Assembly: GCF_014698045.1 (NCBI RefSeq)
Contig: NZ_JACJSE010000016.1
Span: forward strand, 80,003 to 144,002
DNA: 64,000 bases
Origin: Aulosira sp. FACHB-615
Lineage (GTDB): Bacteria > Cyanobacteriota > Cyanobacteriia > Cyanobacteriales > Nostocaceae
Direction: 5' to 3'
The stretch's first letter is position 1, and each line of letters begins with the position of its first letter. Both the position numbers and the translations under genes were made by a program. Below, one piece after another: positions 1-7,257 of the stretch. The notes below the pieces were generated by a model, which did no database searches, was not told the DNA's origin, and saw only the letters and a list, made by a program, of their open reading frames with translations.

Positions 1-183
1 ACATAGTAGGGGACAGGTAACAGGCTTTTGCCGTGAGCTTTAGTCGAACGGTGACATTTGCTATCTAGATTTGATCATTGACGAATGTCTTAACTACCTT
101 GGCTATGGCTATACCAATTTGTAGTTGATACAAGAGACTCTTTTTCTTTCCCTATTCCCTACTCCCTACTCACGACTCCCAGT

Positions 184-990
184 CTATTTAGCTGGGGCAT
201 TTGCTTGGCGACTAGTCCGAAACGTGACATTTACGCCATCATTGGATTGTTCTAACACTAGTAATGGTGTGGGTTTAGCTTTTTGATCCCAGTGCATAGT
301 AGCAAGGCGACCTTGAATTGTCGGTTGCCATGTATCTTCATCGTCCATCGGGCTAAGATAAGTCTCGATGCAATCAATAATTTGGCTAATTGTGGCGGAA
401 GTTGCTTGGGTGGGTAACTTCATCAGCTTAACTTGAATGCGGAATAGCACCCGTTTCGCAATGTTTGGCGGTGTACCACTTTCATATTCAACATCAAAAA
501 TCTCATCCACCTGTCGCCCTGCACTATTGGCTATTCCCACAGTCCCTTGTTGAGATTGGTTGGGACGCAAAGCTTGAGAAATTTTATCTTTGACTCTGAT
601 TTTAATTTGGTTCAGAATCGCAAAATGAAATACTTCTTCAGACATCCGCATCCGTAAATAATCGAGGTTGAAGTCCCGTGAGTTTACCAAATCCGGGTTA
701 GTTTCCATTTTGCGGATTGTGTCTAGCGCCAGTTTAAACTTTTTCTCTAGCTCTCTAGCACGGAATTTTTCAAATTTAATTTTTTTCTCTAACTTAGTCA
801 TCTGGATTTTGCCAAACACAATCAACCCAATCACCGCTACAGCCAGCCCTCCAGAGGTAATTAATAAAAAGGGCGGTGCTGGGGAAGGTTCACTAGCGGC
901 TGGTTTTTGAGTAACTTTTTTTGTTTTTGCTGGTGGAGATTGCGCCAGAAGTATAGGATTTAGCATGGTAACAATAAATTTACTTGTCAT
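184..990 (-). CDS. Membrane-anchored protein with coiled coil, function unknown
   Basis: A 268-residue protein I do not recognise by family. It begins with a short Pro/Lys-rich stretch, then one hydrophobic segment at about residues 41-60 (LLITSGGLAVAVIGLIVFG), then a Lys/Glu-rich probable coiled coil (about 63-95), then a soluble alpha/beta domain to the end. This suggests a single-pass protein with a cytoplasmic C-terminal domain. A second Met at residue 9 could be the true start. It is divergent from the HAD gene that follows, with about 90 bp between the two start codons. The reading frame is clean and composition matches the neighbours, so it is probably a real cyanobacterial gene; function is open. 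Confidence 0.75.
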   Translation of the reverse strand: MTSKFIVTMLNPILLAQSPPAKTKKVTQKPAASEPSPAPPFLLITSGGLAVAVIGLIVFGKIQMTKLEKKIKFEKFRARELEKKFKLALDTIRKMETNPDLVNSRDFNLDYLRMRMSEEVFHFAILNQIKIRVKDKISQALRPNQSQQGTVGIANSAGRQVDEIFDVEYESGTPPNIAKRVLFRIQVKLMKLPTQATSATISQIIDCIETYLSPMDDEDTWQPTIQGRLATMHWDQKAKPTPLLVLEQSNDGVNVTFRTSRQANAPAK

Positions 991-1081
991 TGTTTAGAAT
1001 GCCCAAATCCTCAAGGTCATATTGCTGTGTTATTAGTATTTTTAACAGCTTTTTATAAACTGCGTATATACAGTTACTAAT

Positions 1082-1876
1082 ATGTATTATTTAAATCTAA
1101 TTCCTATATCTCAAGCTGCATCTAGTTGCTGGAGTAATATCCGCCTGATTGCTACTGATATGGATGGGACTCTAACCAAGGAAGGAAAGTTTTCTACTGC
1201 GTTATTACAAGCGTTAGAAGAATTAACAGCATCTGGAGTTGATGTATTAATTGTCACGGGACGTTCTGCGGGTTGGGTAAGTGGAATTAGTAGCTTAATG
1301 CCGGTTGCAGGTGCGATCGCTGAAAATGGTGGTATCTTCTATCCCAAGGGTAGTGAACAGCCCATTGCTTTAACTGCGATTCCTGACTTAACATTGCACC
1401 GCCAACAATTAGCAGCCGTTTTTGCCGAATTAAAACAGAAATTTCCCCAAATTCAAGAATCTGCGGACAATCGTTTTCGCCTCACAGACTGGACATTCGA
1501 TGTCGAGGCTTTAACTGTAGAGGAATTACAAACTTTAGGTAATCTCTGTGAATCAATGGGGTGGGGATTTACTTACAGTACAGTGCAGTGTCATATCAAA
1601 CCCCAAGGTCAAGATAAGGCCGTGGGTTTATTGCAAGTATTACAAGCACATTGGCCTGACTACTCACCCACACAAGTTGTCACTGTTGGTGATAGTCCCA
1701 ATGATGAGAGTTTATTTGCAGCCAATAATTTTCCTGTTTCTGTGGGTGTAGCGAATATCGTAAAATACGCCAGTCGCTTACAAAATCGACCAATTTACGT
1801 CACCAGTGCAGCTGAAGCCGCAGGATTTTGTGAGTTAGCTAGTTATATTTTAAAATCGTCTACTCAAGCAGAATAA
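1082..1876 (+). CDS. HAD-superfamily hydrolase (type IIB, Cof/SPP-like phosphatase)
   Basis: A 264-residue phosphatase of the HAD superfamily, subclass IIB. Motif I is TDMDGTLT (about residues 25-32) with the nucleophile and acid/base aspartates; motif II is the IVTGRS segment (about 57-62); motif III/IV is VGDSPNDESLF (about 203-213) with the acidic Mg2+ ligands. The large cap between motifs II and III fits the C2B cap that binds sugar phosphates. Such enzymes dephosphorylate sugar phosphates or phosphoglycolate-like metabolites; the exact substrate cannot be read. The start gives about 20 residues before the first beta strand, so a start slightly further in is possible. Confidence 0.88.
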   Translation: MYYLNLIPISQAASSCWSNIRLIATDMDGTLTKEGKFSTALLQALEELTASGVDVLIVTGRSAGWVSGISSLMPVAGAIAENGGIFYPKGSEQPIALTAIPDLTLHRQQLAAVFAELKQKFPQIQESADNRFRLTDWTFDVEALTVEELQTLGNLCESMGWGFTYSTVQCHIKPQGQDKAVGLLQVLQAHWPDYSPTQVVTVGDSPNDESLFAANNFPVSVGVANIVKYASRLQNRPIYVTSAAEAAGFCELASYILKSSTQAE

Positions 1877-1915
1877 TTATGCGATCGCCATTCAAAGGCA
1901 ATCAAGAATAAGAAA

Positions 1916-1940
1916 ATCCCCATCATTACAATCAGGGGAT
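1916..1940. terminator. Possible shared terminator between convergent genes
   Basis: A 6-bp inverted repeat (ATCCCC ... GGGGAT, 13-nt loop) lies in the 100-bp gap between two convergent genes. It lacks a good T-run on the plus strand, so this is only a weak candidate. Confidence 0.3.
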
Positions 1941-1976
1941 CTATAAAAAGGTGAATTTCCACACTGATGAGAAACT

Positions 1977-2630
1977 TTATTGATCTATTGTCGCTTTCTG
2001 CCCACGCTTCTTCCTTTTGATTAAAGTACCCAAACCCGTTACAGCAGCAATACCGAAAATAGTTGATGGTTCGGGAACTGTGGTAACAAAATCTAAGGTG
2101 TAGTTCTGTATCCCACCAACTGTTTCCTGTATCCAGAAAGTGTAAGTACCAGCGCCAAGTCTACCGCTAGGAAAACCCACAAAGTTGTTTCCTTGAATTG
2201 ATGCTGCTGTACCTAAGTCGTCTAAGACATTATCTCCTTGTTGGGTTCCAGGCGCGGCACCAATTAAAGCTGCACCTAGTAATGGAGGATTATTAATTAG
2301 GCTAGTAATACGAGAACCTCTTTGGACTGCTAAAAATCCTTGATTTGCCCCTGTACCATCTAGCCCGGTATAAGTAGTTAAGATAACTTGACGCAATTGA
2401 AGACCAGCAGGAATAGTGAAGGTAAAGAAATCTCTGTCCAGAACGGGATTATTATTACCAGTGGTAGAACCACTAATTCTGTTAGAACCAACTGAAAGAT
2501 TCACTAGTGTTGGGTTTAAGTTGTCGCCAGATAAGTCACCATCAACAGCTTCATTATATATGAGGGTGGCTGCATGAGCATTGGAAGCAAAAAATAAGGT
2601 AGCTCCTATTCCCAACAATAAACTTTTCAT
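1977..2630 (-). CDS. PEP-CTERM sorting domain protein
   Basis: A 217-residue exported protein. It has an N-terminal signal peptide (MKSLLLGIGATLFFASNAHA) and a C-terminal sorting tripartite signal: VPEPST, a hydrophobic helix (IFGIAAVTGLGTLI) and a basic tail (KRKKRG). In PEP-CTERM proteins this tail is processed by an exosortase so the protein reaches the cell surface or extracellular matrix. The middle part is Asn/Gly/Thr-rich and predicted beta, typical of such substrates and without a recognised catalytic motif. No exosortase gene is in the window. Confidence 0.85.
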   Translation of the reverse strand: MKSLLLGIGATLFFASNAHAATLIYNEAVDGDLSGDNLNPTLVNLSVGSNRISGSTTGNNNPVLDRDFFTFTIPAGLQLRQVILTTYTGLDGTGANQGFLAVQRGSRITSLINNPPLLGAALIGAAPGTQQGDNVLDDLGTAASIQGNNFVGFPSGRLGAGTYTFWIQETVGGIQNYTLDFVTTVPEPSTIFGIAAVTGLGTLIKRKKRGQKATIDQ

Positions 2631-2971
2631 TTATCTGCCTCTGGTGTAGTTAAATTCAAGTGATTGAGCTAAAACTTGGCTTTTTGAGAAAGTATTTTTC
2701 TGTAGCTATTAAGCTTTAAATTACATAATTTCCCATGATGTTACTTGATGATTATCTGTTAATAGTAAGCAGTTAACCACCAACACAAAAGATATCTAAA
2801 ATTATGTGCGTCTCCGTGTAATAGCTTAAGCCCCAGAGTAATTTTAAACTAAATTCGTAAAGGTAAATTTAAGGAATTAGTCAAAAATACCGATATTAAA
2901 CTGAGATTTTTATTATTTTCGTAAAGACTAACGTCGCAATCTAAAAAATAACAAATTTCCTAACCCGTGTT
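2631..2971. other. AT-rich intergenic stretch, no gene seen
   Basis: About 340 bp of AT-rich sequence upstream of the PEP-CTERM gene. I find no ORF, strong hairpin or repeat; it presumably holds that gene's promoter. Confidence 0.4.
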
Positions 2972-3178
2972 TTATGCGTTTTGAGATTCGTTAGTCTGCT
3001 GAGATTGTGCTTGTTCAGATATGACAACAACCCGGCCATTTTTTACCACTGTAGAATTTTTAACAGTACTTTGACTGTGGTTGATTGGCTGATTTTGGCA
3101 CTGCTGTTGGTGAGACATATTTTGTTCCTGTTGTTGGTTGAGAATTACGACACAACTGGAGCAGGAAACTGTAGACAT
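2972..3178 (-). CDS. Small Gln/Asn-rich hypothetical protein
   Basis: A possible 68-residue protein starting MSTVSCSSCVV. It contains a CSSC pair near the N-terminus, then a Gln-rich stretch (QQQEQNMSHQQQ) and a Val/Lys segment (VVKNGRVVVIS). The frame is open a further 22 codons upstream to 3244, but the Met at 3178 starts a more protein-like sequence. An overlapping plus-strand frame (2981-3268) looks less plausible. Low complexity makes the call uncertain. Confidence 0.4.
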   Translation of the reverse strand: MSTVSCSSCVVILNQQQEQNMSHQQQCQNQPINHSQSTVKNSTVVKNGRVVVISEQAQSQQTNESQNA

Positions 3179-3254
3179 AAGATTAACTTGAGTTCTATAT
3201 CCATTATCGCGCTTATTGCTGACACTAACAGGACTTACTCGCAAAGATTATTAA

Positions 3255-3390
3255 TGAGTAATGAGTAATGAGTATTTACTAGGACTTATGTAAGAACTCT
3301 CTCAAACTCTTATATAGTTTCCTACCCTGCGGGTAGCCGAAGAGTGCGTCTACGTTTTGCGTAAGCCCTGTAATCCTTACTCATTACTCA
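3255..3390. repeat. Heptamer repeat (ATGAGTA) facing its inverse copy
   Basis: Three near-perfect copies of a 7-bp unit (ATGAGTA) at about 3254-3275 resemble the short tandemly repeated repetitive (STRR) sequences known from heterocystous cyanobacteria. The 14-mer TGAGTAATGAGTAA (3255-3268) recurs as its exact reverse complement at 3377-3390, so the two flank the small element between them. Confidence 0.6.
3281..3369. mobile_element. MITE-like element with AGGACTTACG-type ends
   Basis: An 89-bp non-coding element with imperfect terminal inverted repeats (AGGACTTATGTAA at the left, TTGCGTAAGCCCT at the right). The interior (CTCTCAAACTC, ACCCTGCGGG, GCGTCTACG) matches the element at 44974-45090, defining one interior type. 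It has no ORF, so if mobile it needed a transposase supplied elsewhere. Confidence 0.55.
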
Positions 3391-3420
3391 AAAAACGACC
3401 AAACTTTTTCACTCATTTAG

Positions 3421-3449
3421 TTGACGCATTACCGTCCAGACGGTACACT
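3421..3449 (+). promoter_or_regulatory. Sigma70-type promoter of the TetR gene overlapping an operator
   Basis: TTGACG (3421-3426) and TACACT (3444-3449) are separated by 17 bp, a good -35/-10 pair. A palindrome of the TetR-operator type lies exactly between and into them, as expected for repression by blocking RNA polymerase. This puts the transcript start near 3456 and a leader of about 110 nt before the TetR start codon. Confidence 0.6.
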
Positions 3450-3475
3450 AAATTTAGTCTACCAACTAAACGGTA
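3430..3475. promoter_or_regulatory. Two tandem TetR-type operators, TACC-N8-GGTA
   Basis: The first palindrome (3430-3445, TACCGTCCAGACGGTA) has 7-bp arms around a 2-bp centre. The second (3460-3475, TACCAACTAAACGGTA) keeps the same outer TACC/GGTA half sites in the same 16-bp frame. They are 30 bp apart centre to centre, about three helical turns, so two dimers would sit on one face. Location over the promoter of a TetR gene suggests autorepression; the binding protein is inferred. Confidence 0.65.
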
Positions 3476-3514
3476 AACTAATGGCAGAAACCTAAATTCA
3501 CAAAAAATCTCATT

Positions 3515-3551
3515 GCTAGATAAATTGTCTGGTGAAGACAATTTATCTAGC
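3515..3551 (+). promoter_or_regulatory. Perfect 16-bp stem-loop in the TetR leader
   Basis: GCTAGATAAATTGTCT (3515-3530) and its exact reverse complement (3536-3551) surround a 5-nt loop, GGTGA. The hairpin ends 16 nt before the TetR start codon and is not followed by a T-run, so it is not an ordinary terminator. It could be a structure controlling translation or a large palindromic binding site. Confidence 0.7.
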
Positions 3552-3567
3552 TCCTTAATTCAACGCT

Positions 3568-4131
3568 ATGACTGCTAATAAAAAAACAAAATCTGCGTCT
3601 GTTACCCGTACAGCATTGTTAGAAGCAGCAGGGCGAGTGATGGTAGCATCTGGTTTCAAGGCTCTGACGTTAGAAACTGTCGCTCGTGAAGCAGGTGTCA
3701 GTAAAGGTGGATTGCTTTACCACTTTCCTAGCAAAGAAGCCTTGATTTCTGGGATGTTGCAACAGCTAATTGATGAAAAGACACTATCACTAGAGAATGA
3801 ATTAAAGCAAGATGATGCACCCGATACACCTGGACATTGGCTGAGGGCTTATATCAGGTCATTTAAAAAGTTTGATGCTGAAACGATCGCTATTCATTTT
3901 AGTTTTCTAGCTGCGATCGCCGAAAATCCAGAATTACTTGAGCCAGTGCAGAAACACTTAGCTGATTGGCAACAGCAAATCGAAAACAGTGGAATCGATC
4001 CAGCAATAGCAACTGTAATTCGTCTAGCACTTGAAGGTCTTACCTTCGTCCGCATCTTTGGTTTAGGAGTTCCTGATGAATCTTTGCAAAAGCAGGTCTT
4101 TGAAACTCTACTAAAATTGGCACAAGAGTAA
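3568..4131 (+). CDS. TetR-family transcriptional regulator
   Basis: A 187-residue repressor-type protein. Residues about 13-60 form the TetR helix-turn-helix (RTALLEAAGRVM, LTLETVAREAGVSKGGLLYHF, then a PSKEAL helix); the rest is the all-helical ligand and dimer domain, which varies and does not reveal the ligand. The promoter carries two palindromic operators, so autoregulation is likely. The downstream hydrolase gene (4405) is 273 bp away on the same strand and may or may not be a target. Length is normal for the family. Confidence 0.93.
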   Translation: MTANKKTKSASVTRTALLEAAGRVMVASGFKALTLETVAREAGVSKGGLLYHFPSKEALISGMLQQLIDEKTLSLENELKQDDAPDTPGHWLRAYIRSFKKFDAETIAIHFSFLAAIAENPELLEPVQKHLADWQQQIENSGIDPAIATVIRLALEGLTFVRIFGLGVPDESLQKQVFETLLKLAQE

Positions 4132-4404
4132 TCAGTTATTTCAGATAGTCGTAAAAAGTGATTTGAGTGCTTTCTGAATCTGATGTTTGCATCTGGAAAT
4201 TTTGTTATAGCTATCTGGATGATGTGTAGAGTCAGCTTGACTGCAAACATAGTCTTGTCACCAAAGTTTTCTCACAGTCGATGAATAGTCAGATACCACC
4301 GAAGTATTATTTCTGGTGATATTTCACTTTTGTCTGGCAAAACCTTCTATATTAACGATCGCATCCTAATATAACCTTGATAATTCTCCATTTAGCAATA
4401 ACTT

Positions 4405-6048
4405 ATGAAAAAACTGCTGAAATACTTGGGTTTGGGGCTATTATCCACTGTTTTATCAGCTGCTCCTAGCTGGGGAGCCGAACGTATTAGCTTATTTTAT
4501 CCCCCCTTTGGAGAATTTTCGTTATCCACAGATGCGCTAGAAACCTTCGCCAAAGAAGGCAAAATTACTGGAGAGTTAGACATTTATGCCCAGCGTGCCA
4601 CACCGGAACAACTGGCGCAACTACGAGAGCTTTTACAACAGCGATTTAGTGCCACACCTACTTTAGTTTCACAGTTTACTTATTCCCCCATCGGAGAGCA
4701 AGTTGTACAACGTTTAGGAGAATTGTTACTTACAGAATCTCGCCAAAATGGTTTTTATGCTGTGCGGGCGGCTTTGATTTTAGCTGCAGCAGATTCTAAA
4801 GAAGGTTTAACGGTTGTCAATATCATACGTAAGTTTCCTTCGCCCACGATTAAATTAAATTTCTCCGAAGGAATTAAGATAGTCAACAATTTATCAGAAT
4901 TACTCAAAGATAGAGATGCAGTTGTGGCATATTTGCAACAACAAGCGATCGCTGAATCTAGCAACGCAAACATAGATTTTTCGCAAAAGCCAGATTTACG
5001 CCAGCCAGGAAAATTGCCGTTGCAAAAATTGTACTTTGAGTTAAATGACACTAAACGCGATCGTCGTCTACCACTAGATGTTTACATACCACAAGTCACA
5101 ACCCAAAAGCCTTTTCCCTTAATTGTGATTTCTCATGGGTTAGCTTCAGACCGCTATGCTTTAGCTTATCTAGCAGAACATTTAGTTTCCTATGGTTTCG
5201 CCGTCGCCGTATTAGAACACCCCGGTAGTAACGCCCAACGCTTTCAAAAATACTTTGCTGGTTTAGCAGGGCCACCACAACCACGAGAATTTATCGACCG
5301 TCCCTTAGATGTCAAATTTGTCCTTGATGAACTCCAAAGCTTAGAAACATCTAATCCTCAGCTACGAGGAAAACTCAACTTTCAGGAAGTTGGAGCCATT
5401 GGACATTCTTTTGGTGGTTATACAGTATTGACTTTAGCCGGAGCTAAACTGAACTTTGCTCAGTTGCGTCGAGACTGTTATCCCAATAGATCCTTGAATT
5501 TATCTTTATTACTGCAATGTCAAGCTGCTGAATTATCCGAAACAGATTATGCACTACAAGATCCGCGAATTAAAGCAGTGATGGCCATTAATCCAATTAA
5601 CAGTTCAGTCTTAGGCGAAAATGGCATCAGTGAAATCAAAGTTCCCGCAATGATAGTCACGGGTAGCCAAGATATTTTTGCCCCCGCCATCCCCGAACAG
5701 ATTCGTCCCTTTACTTGGCTAACTGAACCTAACAAATATCTAGTATTAATTGAAAATGCTACCCATTTTTCTGCACTACAAGAACCTGCTCCAGAAAATA
5801 ATGTTTTACCTGTACCAACCGGTTTATTAGGGCCAGAGCCAGAACCCGTTTATTCATATTTAAAAGCCTTAAGTGTGGCTTTTATGGAAACAAATCTCTT
5901 AAATAATGCAGAATATCGCCCTTATTTACAATCATCTTATGCTCAATATATTAATCAAGCACCTCTCAATATTACTTTGTTAAGTAACCTGAGTACAGAA
6001 CAATTAGCACAGGCCTTAAAAAATGGCACAAATAAAAAACAAAAATAG
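4405..6048 (+). CDS. Exported alpha/beta hydrolase with DUF1400 domain
   Basis: A 547-residue protein with a signal peptide (about residues 1-25, ending PSWGA). The next 130 or so residues match the cyanobacterial DUF1400 N-terminal domain (ISLFYPPFGEFSLS...LETFAKEGKI). A serine-hydrolase alpha/beta fold follows, with the oxyanion region LIVISHGLASD and the nucleophile elbow GHSFGG (about residues 335-340). A catalytic Asp (about ITGSQDIFAP) and His (NATHFSAL) complete a plausible triad. Related proteins are annotated as dienelactone hydrolase or PAF-acetylhydrolase-like; the substrate, perhaps a lipid or ester in the periplasm, is not readable. Confidence 0.9.
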   Translation: MKKLLKYLGLGLLSTVLSAAPSWGAERISLFYPPFGEFSLSTDALETFAKEGKITGELDIYAQRATPEQLAQLRELLQQRFSATPTLVSQFTYSPIGEQVVQRLGELLLTESRQNGFYAVRAALILAAADSKEGLTVVNIIRKFPSPTIKLNFSEGIKIVNNLSELLKDRDAVVAYLQQQAIAESSNANIDFSQKPDLRQPGKLPLQKLYFELNDTKRDRRLPLDVYIPQVTTQKPFPLIVISHGLASDRYALAYLAEHLVSYGFAVAVLEHPGSNAQRFQKYFAGLAGPPQPREFIDRPLDVKFVLDELQSLETSNPQLRGKLNFQEVGAIGHSFGGYTVLTLAGAKLNFAQLRRDCYPNRSLNLSLLLQCQAAELSETDYALQDPRIKAVMAINPINSSVLGENGISEIKVPAMIVTGSQDIFAPAIPEQIRPFTWLTEPNKYLVLIENATHFSALQEPAPENNVLPVPTGLLGPEPEPVYSYLKALSVAFMETNLLNNAEYRPYLQSSYAQYINQAPLNITLLSNLSTEQLAQALKNGTNKKQK

Positions 6049-6107
6049 AAATTTCCTTACAGATATAGCAGGGTTAGCGCGTCTCAAAACCTATTGACAG
6101 TGGTATT

Positions 6108-6610
6108 CTAGGAGAGGATTGAATTGGGGAGAGATGCGGCCAACACAGAAAGCATATACTGATCATTAATAGCGGCTCGCCGAGACTTTTGGCGAATACT
6201 GCGGCGGAAAGAGGATTCTCGCTCTAAGGCATTAAGAGCAATGCGACGTAGCAAAGAAAAATTCTGTGGACTGTGCAGAGAACGAATTCGACATTCATCT
6301 TCATTAAAAGTGACATCTAATACCAAATTAAAAAATGATTGCGACAGATGGATGACTCAAAAGCTTACCGATCAACCCTTACCCAATCCAAAATCTGTCT
6401 TGAAAAGTTTGCTCAAGTCGGGGAACCCGCCCACGCAACTTTTCGCAAAATCTAAAATCCAAAATGGTATAGCGTCCAATGAACAGAATTTTCAATACCC
6501 CAATGCTGTCGAATCGCACTACCAATTTTGTTAGCATCACTGGCAAGATTAGTAATGTAAAATTGCAGGGTTTGAGATGTGCTGACCTTGCCCAAATAAG
6601 AAGTTATCAT
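6108..6610 (-). pseudogene. ISAs1-type transposase remnant interrupted by a short insertion
   Basis: Reading the minus strand, codons from about 6610 down to 6475 encode a conserved transposase segment (TSQTLQFYITNLASDANKIG, then AIRQHWGIENSVHW). The next expected residues, VLDVTFNEDECRIR, only resume at about 6325 and run to a stop at 6108 (RRIALNALERESS and the family's C-terminal end). The HWGIEN...LDVTF.ED..RIR pattern is characteristic of ISAs1-family DDE transposases. The roughly 150 bp between the two halves contains stop codons in frame and looks like an inserted repeat. Everything 5' of this, including most of the catalytic domain, is missing. Confidence 0.8.
6326..6475. mobile_element. 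Short inserted repeat inside the transposase remnant
   Basis: About 150 bp separate two halves of a transposase that would otherwise be contiguous. The segment contains a partly self-complementary core (GAAAAGTT near 6400 and AACTTTTC near 6440) and the repeat-like words AATCCAAAATC and AAATCTAAAATCC. TTGG occurs at both junctions and may be a target duplication. Exact ends are uncertain by a few bases. Confidence 0.5.
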
Positions 6611-6688
6611 AAAGCACAAACCAGATGAAAATTGGCTCGGCTATATTAAACATTATGTGTAAAATAATGTCTAAATAATTAGTTAATT

Positions 6689-7228
6689 ATGCGTAAGTTG
6701 TTACTTGGTATATTCGGTAGTGTTGTAATCGCATTACCTCAATCTGTAATGGCTACAGTGGGATTTGCAGAATGGGAAGTGACAACAGCCAACGGTAATT
6801 TTATTACCCACAGTGACCCATACAAAGATGAGTGCGGCACCTGTTTAATGAGCAACCAGCGTAAAACTTTAGCTTCCCAAGTTCAATGGTGGAGATATTA
6901 TCGCAGGCATGTTACAGGTCAAGCGGCTGAGGGTTACTTTTTGCTTGACGAGCGTACCGAAAGTATTCAATTTTGGGATAGTGAAGCAGACTTAGAGAAG
7001 GCTGTGGCACTTGCGAATATTGGTAAGCCTGTTTCGCAGCGCATGACTGGGCAAGACGGTTGGAATGCAACATGGATTCCGATAATGCGGCAAATGTACT
7101 GTGATAAAAAGAATGTTGAGCGTGTACTGGCAGAAATCCCTAACCAATCGGAAAGGGAAGCTATGCGTAAAAAATATAAAGAACAGTGCCAACTTTTGAA
7201 GTCTCAGCTTTTACCAAAAAATAAATAA
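6689..7228 (+). CDS. Secreted hypothetical protein with Cys pairs
   Basis: A 179-residue protein starting with a signal peptide (MRKLLLGIFGSVVIALPQSVMA). The mature part has a CGTC pair (about residues 49-52), aromatic-rich helices (QWWRYYRRHV) and two further cysteines (QMYCDKK, EQCQLL), so disulphides in the periplasm are plausible. I do not recognise the family. It faces the STAND ATPase gene tail to tail with a 29-bp gap. Confidence 0.75.
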   Translation: MRKLLLGIFGSVVIALPQSVMATVGFAEWEVTTANGNFITHSDPYKDECGTCLMSNQRKTLASQVQWWRYYRRHVTGQAAEGYFLLDERTESIQFWDSEADLEKAVALANIGKPVSQRMTGQDGWNATWIPIMRQMYCDKKNVERVLAEIPNQSEREAMRKKYKEQCQLLKSQLLPKNK

Positions 7229-7257
7229 ATGTTGACTCAGAGAGCGATTTTTAAATT

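Noticed and set aside
2981..3268. Plus-strand 95-residue ORF
   Set aside because: Overlaps the minus-strand candidate, runs into the heptamer repeat, and has no ribosome-binding site.
6241..6534. Plus-strand 97-residue ORF
   Set aside because: It is antisense to the ISAs1-type transposase remnant and spans the inserted repeat.
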